Positions 1 through 7,642 of a stretch of DNA of 64,000 bases are shown here, in pieces. Within the stretch, counting starts at the first letter, position 1. Each line of letters begins with the position of its first letter. Under the pieces are notes generated by a model. That model worked only from the letters and a program-made list of their open reading frames with translations, did not search any database and had not been told where the DNA came from. Made by a program: the position numbers and the translations under genes. This DNA comes from Clostridiales bacterium (GTDB lineage: Bacteria > Bacillota > Clostridia > Saccharofermentanales > Saccharofermentanaceae), in the NCBI GenBank assembly GCA_017554745.1, contig JAFZHS010000004.1:40543-104542 (forward strand). Reading direction: 5' to 3'.

Positions 1-1
1 T

Positions 2-1171
2 GTTAAGTCCGGTCATTATATACCTTATTTTGTGTCAGAGGCTGTTATGAATTTCAATATGACGAGTGAAGACTGCATAATCATGCTCGTCGAAGATTAT
101 GACCTCGACAGGTATTCCGATGGCGAGATCTACAGTCTTTATGCGAGCGTAAACGCATCTTCGTCGATGTCAGACAGGTTGGCTTTTGATCTTTTGAACG
201 GAGACGGACCGGATATCATTATCGGAGGCTATGACATAGAAATGCTGCATAATGAGGATTACCTTATTGATCTGAGCGCGTTAAGCGAAGAGATCCTCCG
301 TGAGAATGAAGGCGTTTACTTTGCCAATGTGTTTGATGCATGCAAAGAAAATGGTGTTGTGTATGGAATACCTTTGTCTTTTACATTGGATGCTATCGTG
401 ACGAATAAATGCAGCAAGAGCAACGGACAAGGTTTTACTTTCGCAGAATACAAGGACTTCGTCTCAGGTCCTCTTAACGGCGAGGATCCGTTATTTGAAC
501 ATAACTACGGAGACAAGCTCTCCTGCTTTTCTGCTTTGTTTTCCTGTATGGATGATGAGTTTATCAGGGATGGCAAGATAGATCTGGATAATGAAGCTTT
601 CAGGCAGCTTTGCGTTTATGTCAAAGACCTTCCTACTTACTATCAGAATGAAGCCAGGTCGGTCGGAACCGGATGTTTCTTCTATGGTATCGAGAAGTAT
701 ATTATGATGCGTGACAGTCTGAACGGTTTGGGCGTATACGGCTATCCGTCTTATGACGGAAGAGGACCCTCTGTCAGAATTAATGATTCGCTGTCTGTAA
801 CTACAAATTGCAAAGATGTAAAAGCAGCTTCTGAATTCATTAAGATGGCGTTGACGCCTGATCTTCAGACAGAAGGAATTAAGCATGACGCAATAATACC
901 GGTTTGCAAGACCGCTTTGGAAGACAGGTTTAAAGTAGAGATAGATCTGTTTAATGAAGAAAGTACTTTCGGAAGCAGACTGGATTATTCGTTAATCGAT
1001 GAATATGAGGCCATGGTCGAATCAGCTTCAGGCTGCTCTTCTTTTGATCAGGCTGTAGTCATCCTGATCTGTGAAGATCTCCAGGCATATCTGGCAGGAG
1101 ATAAATCCTTGGATGAAGTGATACCGATTATGGAAGACAGGTGCCAGACATTGTTGGATCAAAGAGGATAA
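2..1171 (+). CDS. ABC transporter extracellular solute-binding protein, 5' end cut off
   Basis: The frame is already open at the left edge, so the true start and the signal peptide lie outside the window; the GTG at 32 is only the first possible start inside it. The visible part looks like the family of extracellular sugar or oligosaccharide binding proteins. It has the NGDGPDII signature (near base 200), which in this family follows the first helix, then a stretch on a predicted hinge (GIPLSF) and a C-terminal helical lobe ending LLDQRG. These lipoproteins hold a solute outside the cell and hand it to an ABC permease. No permease gene is visible downstream; the next gene points the other way. 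The substrate cannot be told from the sequence. The family call is fairly safe, the specificity is not. Confidence 0.7.
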   Translation, partial: VKSGHYIPYFVSEAVMNFNMTSEDCIIMLVEDYDLDRYSDGEIYSLYASVNASSSMSDRLAFDLLNGDGPDIIIGGYDIEMLHNEDYLIDLSALSEEILRENEGVYFANVFDACKENGVVYGIPLSFTLDAIVTNKCSKSNGQGFTFAEYKDFVSGPLNGEDPLFEHNYGDKLSCFSALFSCMDDEFIRDGKIDLDNEAFRQLCVYVKDLPTYYQNEARSVGTGCFFYGIEKYIMMRDSLNGLGVYGYPSYDGRGPSVRINDSLSVTTNCKDVKAASEFIKMALTPDLQTEGIKHDAIIPVCKTALEDRFKVEIDLFNEESTFGSRLDYSLIDEYEAMVESASGCSSFDQAVVILICEDLQAYLAGDKSLDEVIPIMEDRCQTLLDQRG

Positions 1172-1231
1172 AACAAGGAAAACTATTTCGGAAAACCAGG
1201 GGGAGATATCTCGATTAAAGGCTGTTATCAA

Positions 1232-2437
1232 TCAGCCATATGTAGCGATAAGATCCCCGCAGGTCGTTGCAAAGTCCGTCAGATACATTAGATCCAGTTC
1301 GTTTCCATAGTAAGATTCTATGTAACTGCCGTTCAGCATGATGATGAATTTGCCGTCTTTGCTGTAGAAAAACGTTCGGATATCGTCCTTAACTAACTCG
1401 CCGGCGTCGTAACTGGTCTTATCAATGAGATAGTATGTACCTCGATCTTCCTGTTCATATTTGAAAGGATAAGCATAGTTGTCTGTTGTCCTGTATACCG
1501 TGGCATCCAGGTCCTCAATATACAAAGTGCCGTATCGTGTGTCGCTGACAAGGGACTTATCCAGTCCGAATCTTGCGGCTACGGCTTCGGCAAATTCCCT
1601 GTACTCTGTATCTGTGCTCTCAACGCATTGGATCTCTCTGGGGAGTGTCCTGAAGAAAGGCCAGTAATACATTATTAATTCGTCATCGAACAGATAATGT
1701 TCTTTCCACTCAGTAGTAACTCCGTCGCTGATGTAGCCGGAGCTGGTTGCCAGTGTATTCATGAGAGAATAAACATCATACGGATAGAGCTTGAGGAAAT
1801 CTTCGATGCTTCCGTCATTTACCGTTTCATCTGTGAAACCGGAGAGCTCCATGTAGAGATCCGTTGACCATTCCAAAGCATCTCCAAGGATGATGGGCTC
1901 GTCCACGCAATCTTCGTTTAGGGTATCGATGAATTCCTGATAACCCTCGGGGAACTCGTCGAAAATCTCTACAACAACTGATTTGAATGCAGTAGCGGAG
2001 CGGTTCTGGCTGCTTGAATCATAAGCATAATAGGCTATCTCGACCCTTCCAAGATAAGTATGTCCTTTATACTCTTCAGGACTGAGGAGGTTTTCGCCGG
2101 AATACCTGAAGGCATCAGGCACGTCGGCTGTCTCAAGATATGAAACGATATAATCGATCTTCTCTCTGGAGATATCGAGAAAATACGTATTATCGGAATC
2201 TTTGTCCTCTGATCTGCAATATCTAATTTCCCGGAAATAAACATCATTCGGAGAATCAGTAGCATTAACAAGGTAGATATCCAGATATTCCTCATCAGGA
2301 TTGCCCGTTACGGAGGTGGAGACAGAATTAACCGGAACAGATTCATCAATATCTGCAAGCGTACTATCAGGAGCCTTACGGCATCCCGAGAAAACGACAG
2401 ATGTTAAAAGTAAAAGTGCGACAGTTTGCTTCTTCAT
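1232..2437 (-). CDS. Secreted lipoprotein of unknown function
   Basis: The protein of 401 residues starts with MKKQ, a hydrophobic stretch and a lipobox VFSGC, so Cys19 should be lipidated and the protein anchored on the outer face of the membrane. I chose the ATG at 2437 over the GTG at 2443 because the GGGGGA ribosome site lies eight bases before the ATG and only two before the GTG. The mature part is acidic and rich in Tyr and Asp, with no domain that I recognise. It converges with the solute-binding protein gene. A weak hairpin (GGCTG...CAGCC, 1220-1237) followed by TTTAAT may end its transcript. It is a plausible real gene because of the signal peptide, the ribosome site and the even codon use, but its role is unknown. 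Confidence 0.75.
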   Translation of the reverse strand: MKKQTVALLLLTSVVFSGCRKAPDSTLADIDESVPVNSVSTSVTGNPDEEYLDIYLVNATDSPNDVYFREIRYCRSEDKDSDNTYFLDISREKIDYIVSYLETADVPDAFRYSGENLLSPEEYKGHTYLGRVEIAYYAYDSSSQNRSATAFKSVVVEIFDEFPEGYQEFIDTLNEDCVDEPIILGDALEWSTDLYMELSGFTDETVNDGSIEDFLKLYPYDVYSLMNTLATSSGYISDGVTTEWKEHYLFDDELIMYYWPFFRTLPREIQCVESTDTEYREFAEAVAARFGLDKSLVSDTRYGTLYIEDLDATVYRTTDNYAYPFKYEQEDRGTYYLIDKTSYDAGELVKDDIRTFFYSKDGKFIIMLNGSYIESYYGNELDLMYLTDFATTCGDLIATYG

Positions 2438-2516
2438 AAACACAATCCCCCACGGTTTATTCAGATACCATTAATACAGATAACGAGGAATTATTGTTGC
2501 ATATAAATATATATTT

Positions 2517-2542
2517 AACGACCGGCTCTAATGCCGGTCGTT
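2517..2542 (-). terminator. Hairpin terminator behind tRNA-Pro
   Basis: A perfect 10-bp inverted repeat (AACGACCGGC and its complement) encloses a six-base loop. It lies nine bases after the tRNA in the direction of transcription. The T-tract is better on the plus strand (TTTATTATT), so it may work in both directions. Confidence 0.6.
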
Positions 2543-2550
2543 TATTATTC

Positions 2551-2626
2551 TGGTCGAGGTGACAAGACTCGAACTTGCGACCCCATGCTCCCAAAGCACG
2601 TACGCTACCAACTGCGCTACACCTCG
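2551..2626 (-). tRNA. tRNA-Pro (anticodon UGG)
   Basis: The minus strand folds into a full cloverleaf of 76 bases. The acceptor stem is CGAGGTG with CACCTCG, the D stem is GCGC with GCGT, and the anticodon stem CGTGC/GCATG holds the loop TTTGGGA, which gives anticodon TGG. The T arm is GCAAG-TTCGAGT-CTTGT, and the CCA end is encoded. It is a single tRNA gene with its own promoter and terminator. UGG can read all four proline codons by wobble. Confidence 0.97.
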
Positions 2627-2641
2627 TTGTCTACGGCGGTA

Positions 2642-2670
2642 ATTATATATGTTTTGGGAATTATCTGCAA
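2642..2670 (-). promoter_or_regulatory. Promoter of tRNA-Pro
   Basis: On the minus strand, TTGCAG is followed after 17 bases by a perfect TATAAT. Transcription would start near 2635, about nine bases before the mature tRNA, as expected for a tRNA gene. Confidence 0.7.
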
Positions 2671-2699
2671 ATAAGAAGAGCGCCTGAACCATCAGGCGC
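2668..2699 (-). terminator. Terminator behind the XRE regulator gene
   Basis: An 8-bp perfect stem GCGCCTGA/TCAGGCGC with a four-base loop (2680-2699) is followed on the minus strand by TCTTCTTATTT. It lies just past the stop codon of the XRE gene and before the tRNA promoter. Confidence 0.75.
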
Positions 2700-2713
2700 C
2701 CCATAATCTATTC

Positions 2714-2923
2714 CTATTCCTTTCTGTATTCCAGTAAGTCTCCGGGCTGACAGTCCAGAGCTTCGCATATTGCTTCGAGCGTTGAGAACCTTATAGCCGA
2801 TATCTTGCCGTTCTTCATTTTCGAGAGGTTGACATTGGATACGCCGACTTTCTCGGATAAGTCATTGAGTGAGATCTTCCTGTCCGCCATGACTCTGTCT
2901 AATCTAAGTATTATCTGTCCCAT
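2714..2923 (-). CDS. Small XRE-family (Cro/CI-type) DNA-binding regulator
   Basis: The 69-residue protein is almost only a helix-turn-helix domain. The helices run through SLNDLSEKVGVS and the recognition helix VNLSKMKNGK, followed by RFSTLEAICEALDCQPGDLLEY, a tail typical of the YozG-like subgroup. It would bind an operator as a dimer. It lies 12 bases behind a membrane protein gene with which this subgroup is often paired, so the two are very likely co-transcribed and act together. The inverted repeat at 3618-3636 beside their promoter is a candidate site for self-control. The start ATG is preceded by AGGAGGCGC (minus strand), a strong ribosome site. Confidence 0.85.
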   Translation of the reverse strand: MGQIILRLDRVMADRKISLNDLSEKVGVSNVNLSKMKNGKISAIRFSTLEAICEALDCQPGDLLEYRKE

Positions 2924-2935
2924 ATTTGCGCCTCC

Positions 2936-3523
2936 TTAAAGTGTCTCGTCAGACTGGATCTGGAGGGTCTTACCGTAATCCATAATCGCACGTACGGCCC
3001 ATGTGATGACTCCGCCGAGGATACCGTATGCAGCGCCTGCCGTGAATAAAGCCATTCCGCTGATAACGATCATTACGATAAATACGCGCTTAATGACTTT
3101 GTCGGTAAACGGTGAGTCTTCCTTGATGATCAGCTCGAAAACGCCCTCGATGAGCTTCATCATAACTGCTGCAACAGCTGTCGCGAATGCTAATACAAGG
3201 CACCAGCCGGAATACATTATGCAGAAGGGATGATCATCGATAGCCGCCTGCCAGGAGGGAATATCCGAATGAAGTGATGAGGGATCTCCCAAATTGATGT
3301 TGATGCCGCTGACTGATCCGAAGCTGTTGTCTGTGCTTACATAGCCGGCGTCGACAGCCTTCTGCATCTGGATATCAAAATCTTTTCCCATGGAGAAGAT
3401 CCAGATAGCAGCCGCGAGACATGCGATGCTGGCGATGAGGCAGAAGATAAACATGATCTTCGATACGGTCTTTCCGACTTTGCAACTCTTCTTGATCTTA
3501 GCGATCTTTACGTTTTCTTCCAT
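2936..3523 (-). CDS. DUF2975-like membrane protein paired with XRE regulator
   Basis: The 195-residue protein has an N-terminal cytoplasmic piece, a membrane segment (about residues 20-45), an outside loop of about 50 residues with Asp, Ser and Gly, a second segment (about 105-125) and a third (about 145-175). This order and the partner HTH gene match the DUF2975 family, whose function is not known; the usual idea is that it controls or senses for the linked regulator. A longer frame opens at 3550, but I chose the ATG at 3523 because AAGGAG lies eight bases before it. The first gene of a two-gene operon read from the promoter at 3583-3611. Confidence 0.7.
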   Translation of the reverse strand: MEENVKIAKIKKSCKVGKTVSKIMFIFCLIASIACLAAAIWIFSMGKDFDIQMQKAVDAGYVSTDNSFGSVSGININLGDPSSLHSDIPSWQAAIDDHPFCIMYSGWCLVLAFATAVAAVMMKLIEGVFELIIKEDSPFTDKVIKRVFIVMIVISGMALFTAGAAYGILGGVITWAVRAIMDYGKTLQIQSDETL

Positions 3524-3582
3524 AATTAATCTCCTTATCCTCAGGTTCAAAATTATCGGGTCCCTTATTTCCTGATGCTTGG

Positions 3583-3611
3583 ATAATACACTGCCAATTT
3601 ATCTTTGTCAA
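3583..3611 (-). promoter_or_regulatory. Promoter of the DUF2975-XRE operon
   Basis: On the minus strand a perfect TTGACA is followed after exactly 17 bases by TATTAT. This is one of the best sigma-A-type matches in the window. Transcription should start near 3576, about 53 bases before the ATG at 3523. Confidence 0.8.
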
Positions 3612-3617
3612 CAACTT

Positions 3618-3636
3618 TTTAACGATAAACGTTAAA
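3618..3636. promoter_or_regulatory. Inverted repeat, candidate operator
   Basis: TTTAACG and CGTTAAA face each other across five bases (ATAAA). The site lies seven bases upstream of the -35 box of the DUF2975-XRE promoter and between that promoter and the oppositely directed methylase gene. Its size and symmetry suit a small HTH dimer such as the XRE protein encoded next door. The link is an inference from position. Confidence 0.45.
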
Positions 3637-3692
3637 TTATTTGCGATTAAGATTGCGGATAACCTGTGCGGGCAAGGAGGCTCCCGATTGGC

Positions 3693-3698
3693 TATAAT
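3693..3698 (+). promoter_or_regulatory. -10 element before the SpoU methylase gene
   Basis: A perfect TATAAT lies 32 bases before the TTG start. No good -35 box is seen at 17 bases; a short GGAGGCTCC palindrome occupies the spacer. Confidence 0.4.
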
Positions 3699-3730
3699 AG
3701 TAATGATCTTCAAATAAAGGAGAAGGCATC

Positions 3731-4447
3731 TTGATCAAAGTAACAAGCTATAAGAGCGGAAATGAATATACCTACGGTCTTGGCGCGACTATCGCCATGG
3801 AATACCTTCTCAAGAAGAAGGAAGCAGTCAGGGCCGTGATACTGCATCCTGATTTCAGATCGGAAGAGACCATCTGTAAGATCAATTCGATCTGCGGTAA
3901 AGACATTCCGGTATCTGTCGAGGCAAAGCCTTTTAACATTCTCTCGAAGAAAGAGAACTGCTTCGTCATCTGCGTAATAGAGAAAAAGCCTGAGCCCATA
4001 AGGGACGGCAATCACATGGTCCTGGTAAATCCTTCCAATTGCGGCAACCTGGGAACGATCGTCAGGAGCTGCCTCGGATTCGGCGTCAGGAACATCGCGA
4101 TAGTTGGTCCTAAGGCGGCAGATCCTTTTGATCCCAAGACGATAAGAGCTTCGATGGGCGCTCTTGCGAGCGTGAATGTAGAAGTTTTCGGGCAGTTCGA
4201 AGATTATCAGAAGAGATTTCCTTCAAATAATCTCTATCCGTTTATGTTGGACGGGAGCACGATACTGCAGGAGACAAAGATAAATAAGCCCTTCTCGCTC
4301 ATCATGGGAAATGAGGCGACGGGCCTTGATCCGGCGTTCAAAAACATAGGTCAACCCATCAGGATCGAGCATTCCGGCGATATCGACAGCCTGAATATTA
4401 CAATTGCCGCAAGTATAGGGCTTTATGAAGCAACAAAGTCTTGCTAA
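3731..4447 (+). CDS. SpoU/TrmH-family RNA 2'-O-ribose methyltransferase
   Basis: This SPOUT enzyme moves a methyl group from S-adenosylmethionine to a ribose 2'-OH in rRNA or tRNA. All three family motifs can be seen: NCGNLGTIVR (residues 103-112), FSLIMGNEATGLD (188-200) and PIRIEHSGDIDSLNITIA (about 209-226), which together form the knotted cofactor site. The 100 residues before them would be the RNA-recognition part. At 238 residues the length is normal. The start is TTG, fixed by AGGAG eight bases before it. It precedes rpsT, and the rpsT promoter overlaps its stop codon. Which RNA base it modifies cannot be told. Confidence 0.85.
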   Translation: MIKVTSYKSGNEYTYGLGATIAMEYLLKKKEAVRAVILHPDFRSEETICKINSICGKDIPVSVEAKPFNILSKKENCFVICVIEKKPEPIRDGNHMVLVNPSNCGNLGTIVRSCLGFGVRNIAIVGPKAADPFDPKTIRASMGALASVNVEVFGQFEDYQKRFPSNNLYPFMLDGSTILQETKINKPFSLIMGNEATGLDPAFKNIGQPIRIEHSGDIDSLNITIAASIGLYEATKSC

Positions 4448-4469
4448 TTAAATACTATCGTGATACAAT
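4441..4469 (+). promoter_or_regulatory. Promoter of rpsT
   Basis: TTGCTA and TACAAT stand 17 bases apart, and the -10 box carries the TG extension (TGATACAAT). The -35 box overlaps the end of the methylase gene. Transcription would start near 4476, giving a leader of about 38 bases. Confidence 0.65.
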
Positions 4470-4513
4470 TCTTCGGTAATTTGAAGATATAACTCTAAAA
4501 AGGAGAAAAAGAG

Positions 4514-4774
4514 ATGCCTAATATCAAATCAGCAATCAAGCGTGTAAACGTTTCCGAGAAGAAGGCTGCTGCTAATAAGAGCAAGAAGAGTGCTATCCGC
4601 ACAACTGTTAAGAAGGCAAAGGCTGATATCGCTAACGGCGAGAATCTTGATGCTACGATCAAGTCTACACAGAAGGCATTGGACCAGGCTGCTGCTAAGG
4701 GCCACATGAGCAAGAACGCAGCTTCCAGAACAAAGTCCAGACTTGCTAAGGCTGCTAACGCTGCCAAGGCTTAA
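4514..4774 (+). CDS. rpsT: 30S ribosomal protein S20
   Basis: The 86-residue protein is very rich in Lys and Ala and starts PNIKSAIKRV, the hallmark of S20. Its core ...KKSAIRTTVKK and the C-terminal AASRTKSRLAKAANA fit the three-helix bundle that binds 16S rRNA near the base of the small subunit. Length is normal. It has its own promoter, a strong AAAAAGGAG ribosome site and its own terminator, so it is a single-gene unit. Codon use is strongly biased, as expected for a ribosomal protein. Confidence 0.97.
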   Translation: MPNIKSAIKRVNVSEKKAAANKSKKSAIRTTVKKAKADIANGENLDATIKSTQKALDQAAAKGHMSKNAASRTKSRLAKAANAAKA

Positions 4775-4800
4775 TTGATAAATTAAGAGAATAATAACGA

Positions 4801-4830
4801 CCGTCTGTCCATTTTTGGGCGGACGGTTTT
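4801..4830 (+). terminator. Terminator of rpsT
   Basis: A 10-bp stem (CCGTCTGTCC with GGGCGGACGG, two G-T pairs) has a loop of six bases and is followed by TTTTATT. It lies 26 bases after the stop codon and 25 bases before the end of the convergent tmcAL gene. Confidence 0.9.
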
Positions 4831-4854
4831 ATTCTGCATTTTTGTAATTCCTGA

Positions 4855-6147
4855 TTATTTAACGATTACCGGGATGGCTTCCCACTCTGAAGCGGCGTCC
4901 CTTCCGTAGATCTTCCAGCCCAAAGAAGCGGCTCTCATATCGAGCTCAAAGATCTTTTTGAGGTTCTCATTCTCCGACTGGAGCTCCAAACAATCCGAAG
5001 GTCTGTTGATGACAGGGATCTTCGCGCACTTTCCCATGATCTTAAGGCAGTATTTGCCCTCGCTGTTAAAGCCCAGCACTCTGATGTAGGGCGGTCTCTT
5101 TATCTCCAGATATGAACTGTCCTGACCGTTCATCATGCACGCGAGAGCGCGGTATATCCTTGATAACGTATATCTCTTTGTCGATATCCTGCTCTCGAAA
5201 ACCTTAAGGTCAGAGTCGTCATCAGAAACAGACCCGGGCCTGATGTCTGCAGCTGTGTTTTTAATGTATCCTGCCAGATCGTCGCTCATATATGCGATGT
5301 TGTCCAATGAAGAAGATGCATTTGCAGTGAGCATGCATTCCCTGATGTAATCAACATATTTTGGGAAAGCGAATGTGCCGGATGAAGCGGCTGAAAGCAT
5401 CGCGCCCAGAGATAAGTCGGGCATACGGCCGTTAAGCTTAGATGCAATGGCAGCCTGACTGAAGTTATTTGCTGCTTCTTCCAAGACCGCGCTGCGGATA
5501 GACGTGGCGCTCGCGAGATCCCCGTTTATGTCAGCGTCGTGATAGCCTGCGCCTTCGCGCTTTATCATGATCACATTTATCCTGTGCTGCTTATCAAACT
5601 TTTTGAGTGCCAGGAGATAATCTAACGCGAGTATGGAGTTAGGGCTCGACAATATAAGATCAAGATCACCCGTGATGCCCTTTGATGAAGCATAATCCTT
5701 GACGGCCGAAGCCCTGGCCTGGGGGAAACTTATGCCTGTGGAGATATATTCATTGAGCTTTGCGTTGAACAACTCATCGTTCTCGAAAGGCTCATTTGCA
5801 AGTGCTTTGAGAAGATCTGTGTCATCTGTATCAACACCGAAAGCGATATCGGTCACGACTCCTGTGGAGACCAGTTCGGACACTGCGCCTTCGGCAAATC
5901 TCGAAGACGGCGCGCAGGAGAAGCTGAACGGGAGTTCTATCACGACATCGGCACCGCACAAAAGAGCCTGTCTGGCGCGGACTGCAGGCGGGCAGATGGC
6001 TGGCAAGCCTCTCTGGGTAAAAAAACCTGACATAACGGGCATGACGATGGCCCTGGGGTCATTAACGATCTCACGGGCCTTCTTTATCAGATACGCGTGA
6101 CCGTTATGAAAAGGATTAAATTCCGCAATAATTCCTATAACCCGCAA
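4855..6147 (-). CDS. tmcAL: tRNA(Met) cytidine acetate ligase
   Basis: The enzyme uses acetate and ATP to acetylate the wobble cytidine of elongator tRNA-Met, making ac4C34 so that AUG is read accurately. The N-terminus IGIIAEFNPFHNGHAYLI holds the HxGH-type motif of the nucleotidyltransferase fold, and the family (once DUF795, YlbM in Bacillus) has the usual length of about 400; here it is 430. Later blocks such as SSPNSILALDYL and IKREGAGYHD also fit. The start is TTG, with GAGGG about ten bases before it; no ATG is available upstream. It converges with rpsT and shares a face-to-face promoter region with the next gene. Confidence 0.9.
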   Translation of the reverse strand: MRVIGIIAEFNPFHNGHAYLIKKAREIVNDPRAIVMPVMSGFFTQRGLPAICPPAVRARQALLCGADVVIELPFSFSCAPSSRFAEGAVSELVSTGVVTDIAFGVDTDDTDLLKALANEPFENDELFNAKLNEYISTGISFPQARASAVKDYASSKGITGDLDLILSSPNSILALDYLLALKKFDKQHRINVIMIKREGAGYHDADINGDLASATSIRSAVLEEAANNFSQAAIASKLNGRMPDLSLGAMLSAASSGTFAFPKYVDYIRECMLTANASSSLDNIAYMSDDLAGYIKNTAADIRPGSVSDDDSDLKVFESRISTKRYTLSRIYRALACMMNGQDSSYLEIKRPPYIRVLGFNSEGKYCLKIMGKCAKIPVINRPSDCLELQSENENLKKIFELDMRAASLGWKIYGRDAASEWEAIPVIVK

Positions 6148-6171
6148 TTTATGTAAACCCTCTGCTTTTGG

Positions 6172-6196
6172 TATAATCTTTGATTGTAAGATTATA
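6172..6196. promoter_or_regulatory. Two facing -10 elements inside one inverted repeat
   Basis: TATAATCTT and AAGATTATA form a perfect 9-bp inverted repeat with a seven-base centre. Each arm carries a perfect TATAAT, the left one reading right toward the 6215 gene and the right one reading left toward tmcAL. Both transcripts would start near 6184, about 30-37 bases before their genes. No good -35 box is visible for either. Confidence 0.55.
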
Positions 6197-6214
6197 TTTC
6201 ATAAGGCGGAGTTT

Positions 6215-7564
6215 ATGCAACGCAGACAGATAGCCGGCATCGGTATCGGAAAGTTCGTTACAGTGGCGATAATAGCCGCTCTGGCTTTGGGTGCCGTGAT
6301 ATTCTACCTGTTCTATACCGGAAGGTTCGGAGGCGGAAACAAGCTTAAGCTCACGAGCCCTACACACGTCGGACACGATTACAGTGACATAGCTGCTGAT
6401 AACAATATCGTCAGTGATTATCTTTTCGGAAGGACCAAAAAGCTCAATATCGAAAAGGGCGGAGACGGAGTCCTTGCCGCAACCACGCATACGATCGCGG
6501 GAAGACTCGTTACCCAGGAGGCCGAGAATTCAGGAGTGTACGAACTCACTGACCAGGCGCTGCTCCTCAAGTGCTATGTAAGATCGGGCGACGGCGCCAA
6601 TGCAATAGCGCTCAAGAATGAAGTTACCAAGCGTTTCAGACTGTCTGACGGCGCATACAGGACATATGTCTATTCGGATGCAAGCAGATCTGAAGAGCTG
6701 ATCACGGTGTCCGCGTCTATGGCATGGCTTGACGCGCTTGCCGAGTATTATGTCTCTTACGGCAATGACGACGACTACAAGGAAATCTGTCATCTTGCGG
6801 GGATGCTTTTCGATAATGACGGAAGAGTTGTCCCTGAGCAGCTCTCGATCGCGAAATATGCCGAATCACTTTATGTAAGCCTTGAAGATACAAGCGGTTT
6901 TGAAGAGGGCATGGAAGGATCTCTGGAGCAGCTCTACGGAACGATCACCGGAGAAGCCGACGGGGCTGAAGCCACAAGGGATGAGCTTGAAGCAAATATC
7001 GAAGGCGTGCTGCTTTCAAATATCAACTTAAGACTTATCAGGGATCTTGAGAACAACGGCATACTGGCTCAGGGAGCATATGAACGTGCTCTTAAAGCGG
7101 TCAAGGACGGGTTTGCCGGCGCAGGCTACTCATTCTACGCTTATGCGACGAACGGCCGGATGGACAGCGGAGACTATATCTATACCGGACAGAGCACGGG
7201 AGCTTTTGATATCACGCAGAACATTAAGACCATGCGTAATCTTGCGGAAGTCGGCGAGCTCGACAGCGCTTCTTTTGCAGAGCTTAAGAGCCTGGTCATG
7301 AACGACGGCAGGATCTTTATCGAGTATGTTATCATGACGGGAAGCTACTCCGGCAGTGAAGCATTTACCGCATATTCTGATGCCATGATGATCGCATATT
7401 ACGCAGGCGACAAGGATCTCTACGATAAGCTTTCCAACGCGATCGGCAAGAGGGTCGCCACCAAATCGACGAGCCCTGCTCTCTACATGATCTTCAGGGA
7501 AGAGAACGAGAGATATGTCTTCTACGCAAGGGAGAATTTATCTGTCCGTCTCGCTACTTCTTAA
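6215..7564 (+). CDS. Membrane-anchored extracellular protein, possibly a helical-barrel glycosidase relative
   Basis: The 449-residue protein begins MQRRQIAG and has one membrane segment (about residues 12-34), with the rest outside the cell. No lipobox or cleavage site is clear, so it is probably an anchored protein. The outer part is mainly helical, with repeated helix pairs such as YELTDQALLLKCYVRSGD and SASMAWLDALAEYYVSYGND; that pattern recalls the (alpha/alpha)6 barrels of family 8 or other six-hairpin glycosidases, but I see no certain catalytic pair, so this is only a fold guess. Its promoter region is shared with tmcAL. It lies before pta, separated by a promoter. The ribosome site is AAGGCGGAG. 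Confidence 0.6.
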   Translation: MQRRQIAGIGIGKFVTVAIIAALALGAVIFYLFYTGRFGGGNKLKLTSPTHVGHDYSDIAADNNIVSDYLFGRTKKLNIEKGGDGVLAATTHTIAGRLVTQEAENSGVYELTDQALLLKCYVRSGDGANAIALKNEVTKRFRLSDGAYRTYVYSDASRSEELITVSASMAWLDALAEYYVSYGNDDDYKEICHLAGMLFDNDGRVVPEQLSIAKYAESLYVSLEDTSGFEEGMEGSLEQLYGTITGEADGAEATRDELEANIEGVLLSNINLRLIRDLENNGILAQGAYERALKAVKDGFAGAGYSFYAYATNGRMDSGDYIYTGQSTGAFDITQNIKTMRNLAEVGELDSASFAELKSLVMNDGRIFIEYVIMTGSYSGSEAFTAYSDAMMIAYYAGDKDLYDKLSNAIGKRVATKSTSPALYMIFREENERYVFYARENLSVRLATS

Positions 7565-7578
7565 TTATTTCTTTTTAA

Positions 7579-7607
7579 TTGAATTAACTGAGGTTTACGA
7601 GTATACT
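7579..7607 (+). promoter_or_regulatory. Promoter of pta-ackA
   Basis: TTGAAT and TATACT stand 17 bases apart. Transcription should start near 7614, inside the 14-bp palindrome that follows, and the leader would be about 29 bases long. Confidence 0.7.
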
Positions 7608-7620
7608 TTTGTCGACAAAA
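7607..7620. promoter_or_regulatory. 14-bp perfect palindrome at the pta start site
   Basis: TTTTGTCGACAAAA is its own reverse complement and covers the predicted transcription start of pta-ackA. Its place suits a repressor operator. The protein that would bind it is not known. Confidence 0.4.
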
Positions 7621-7642
7621 AATTCCAAAGGAGACAATATAT

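Noticed and set aside
3498..3713. 71-codon open frame upstream of the DUF2975 gene
   Set aside because: It runs through the promoter and candidate operator, overlaps the true start of the membrane protein and has no recognisable product.
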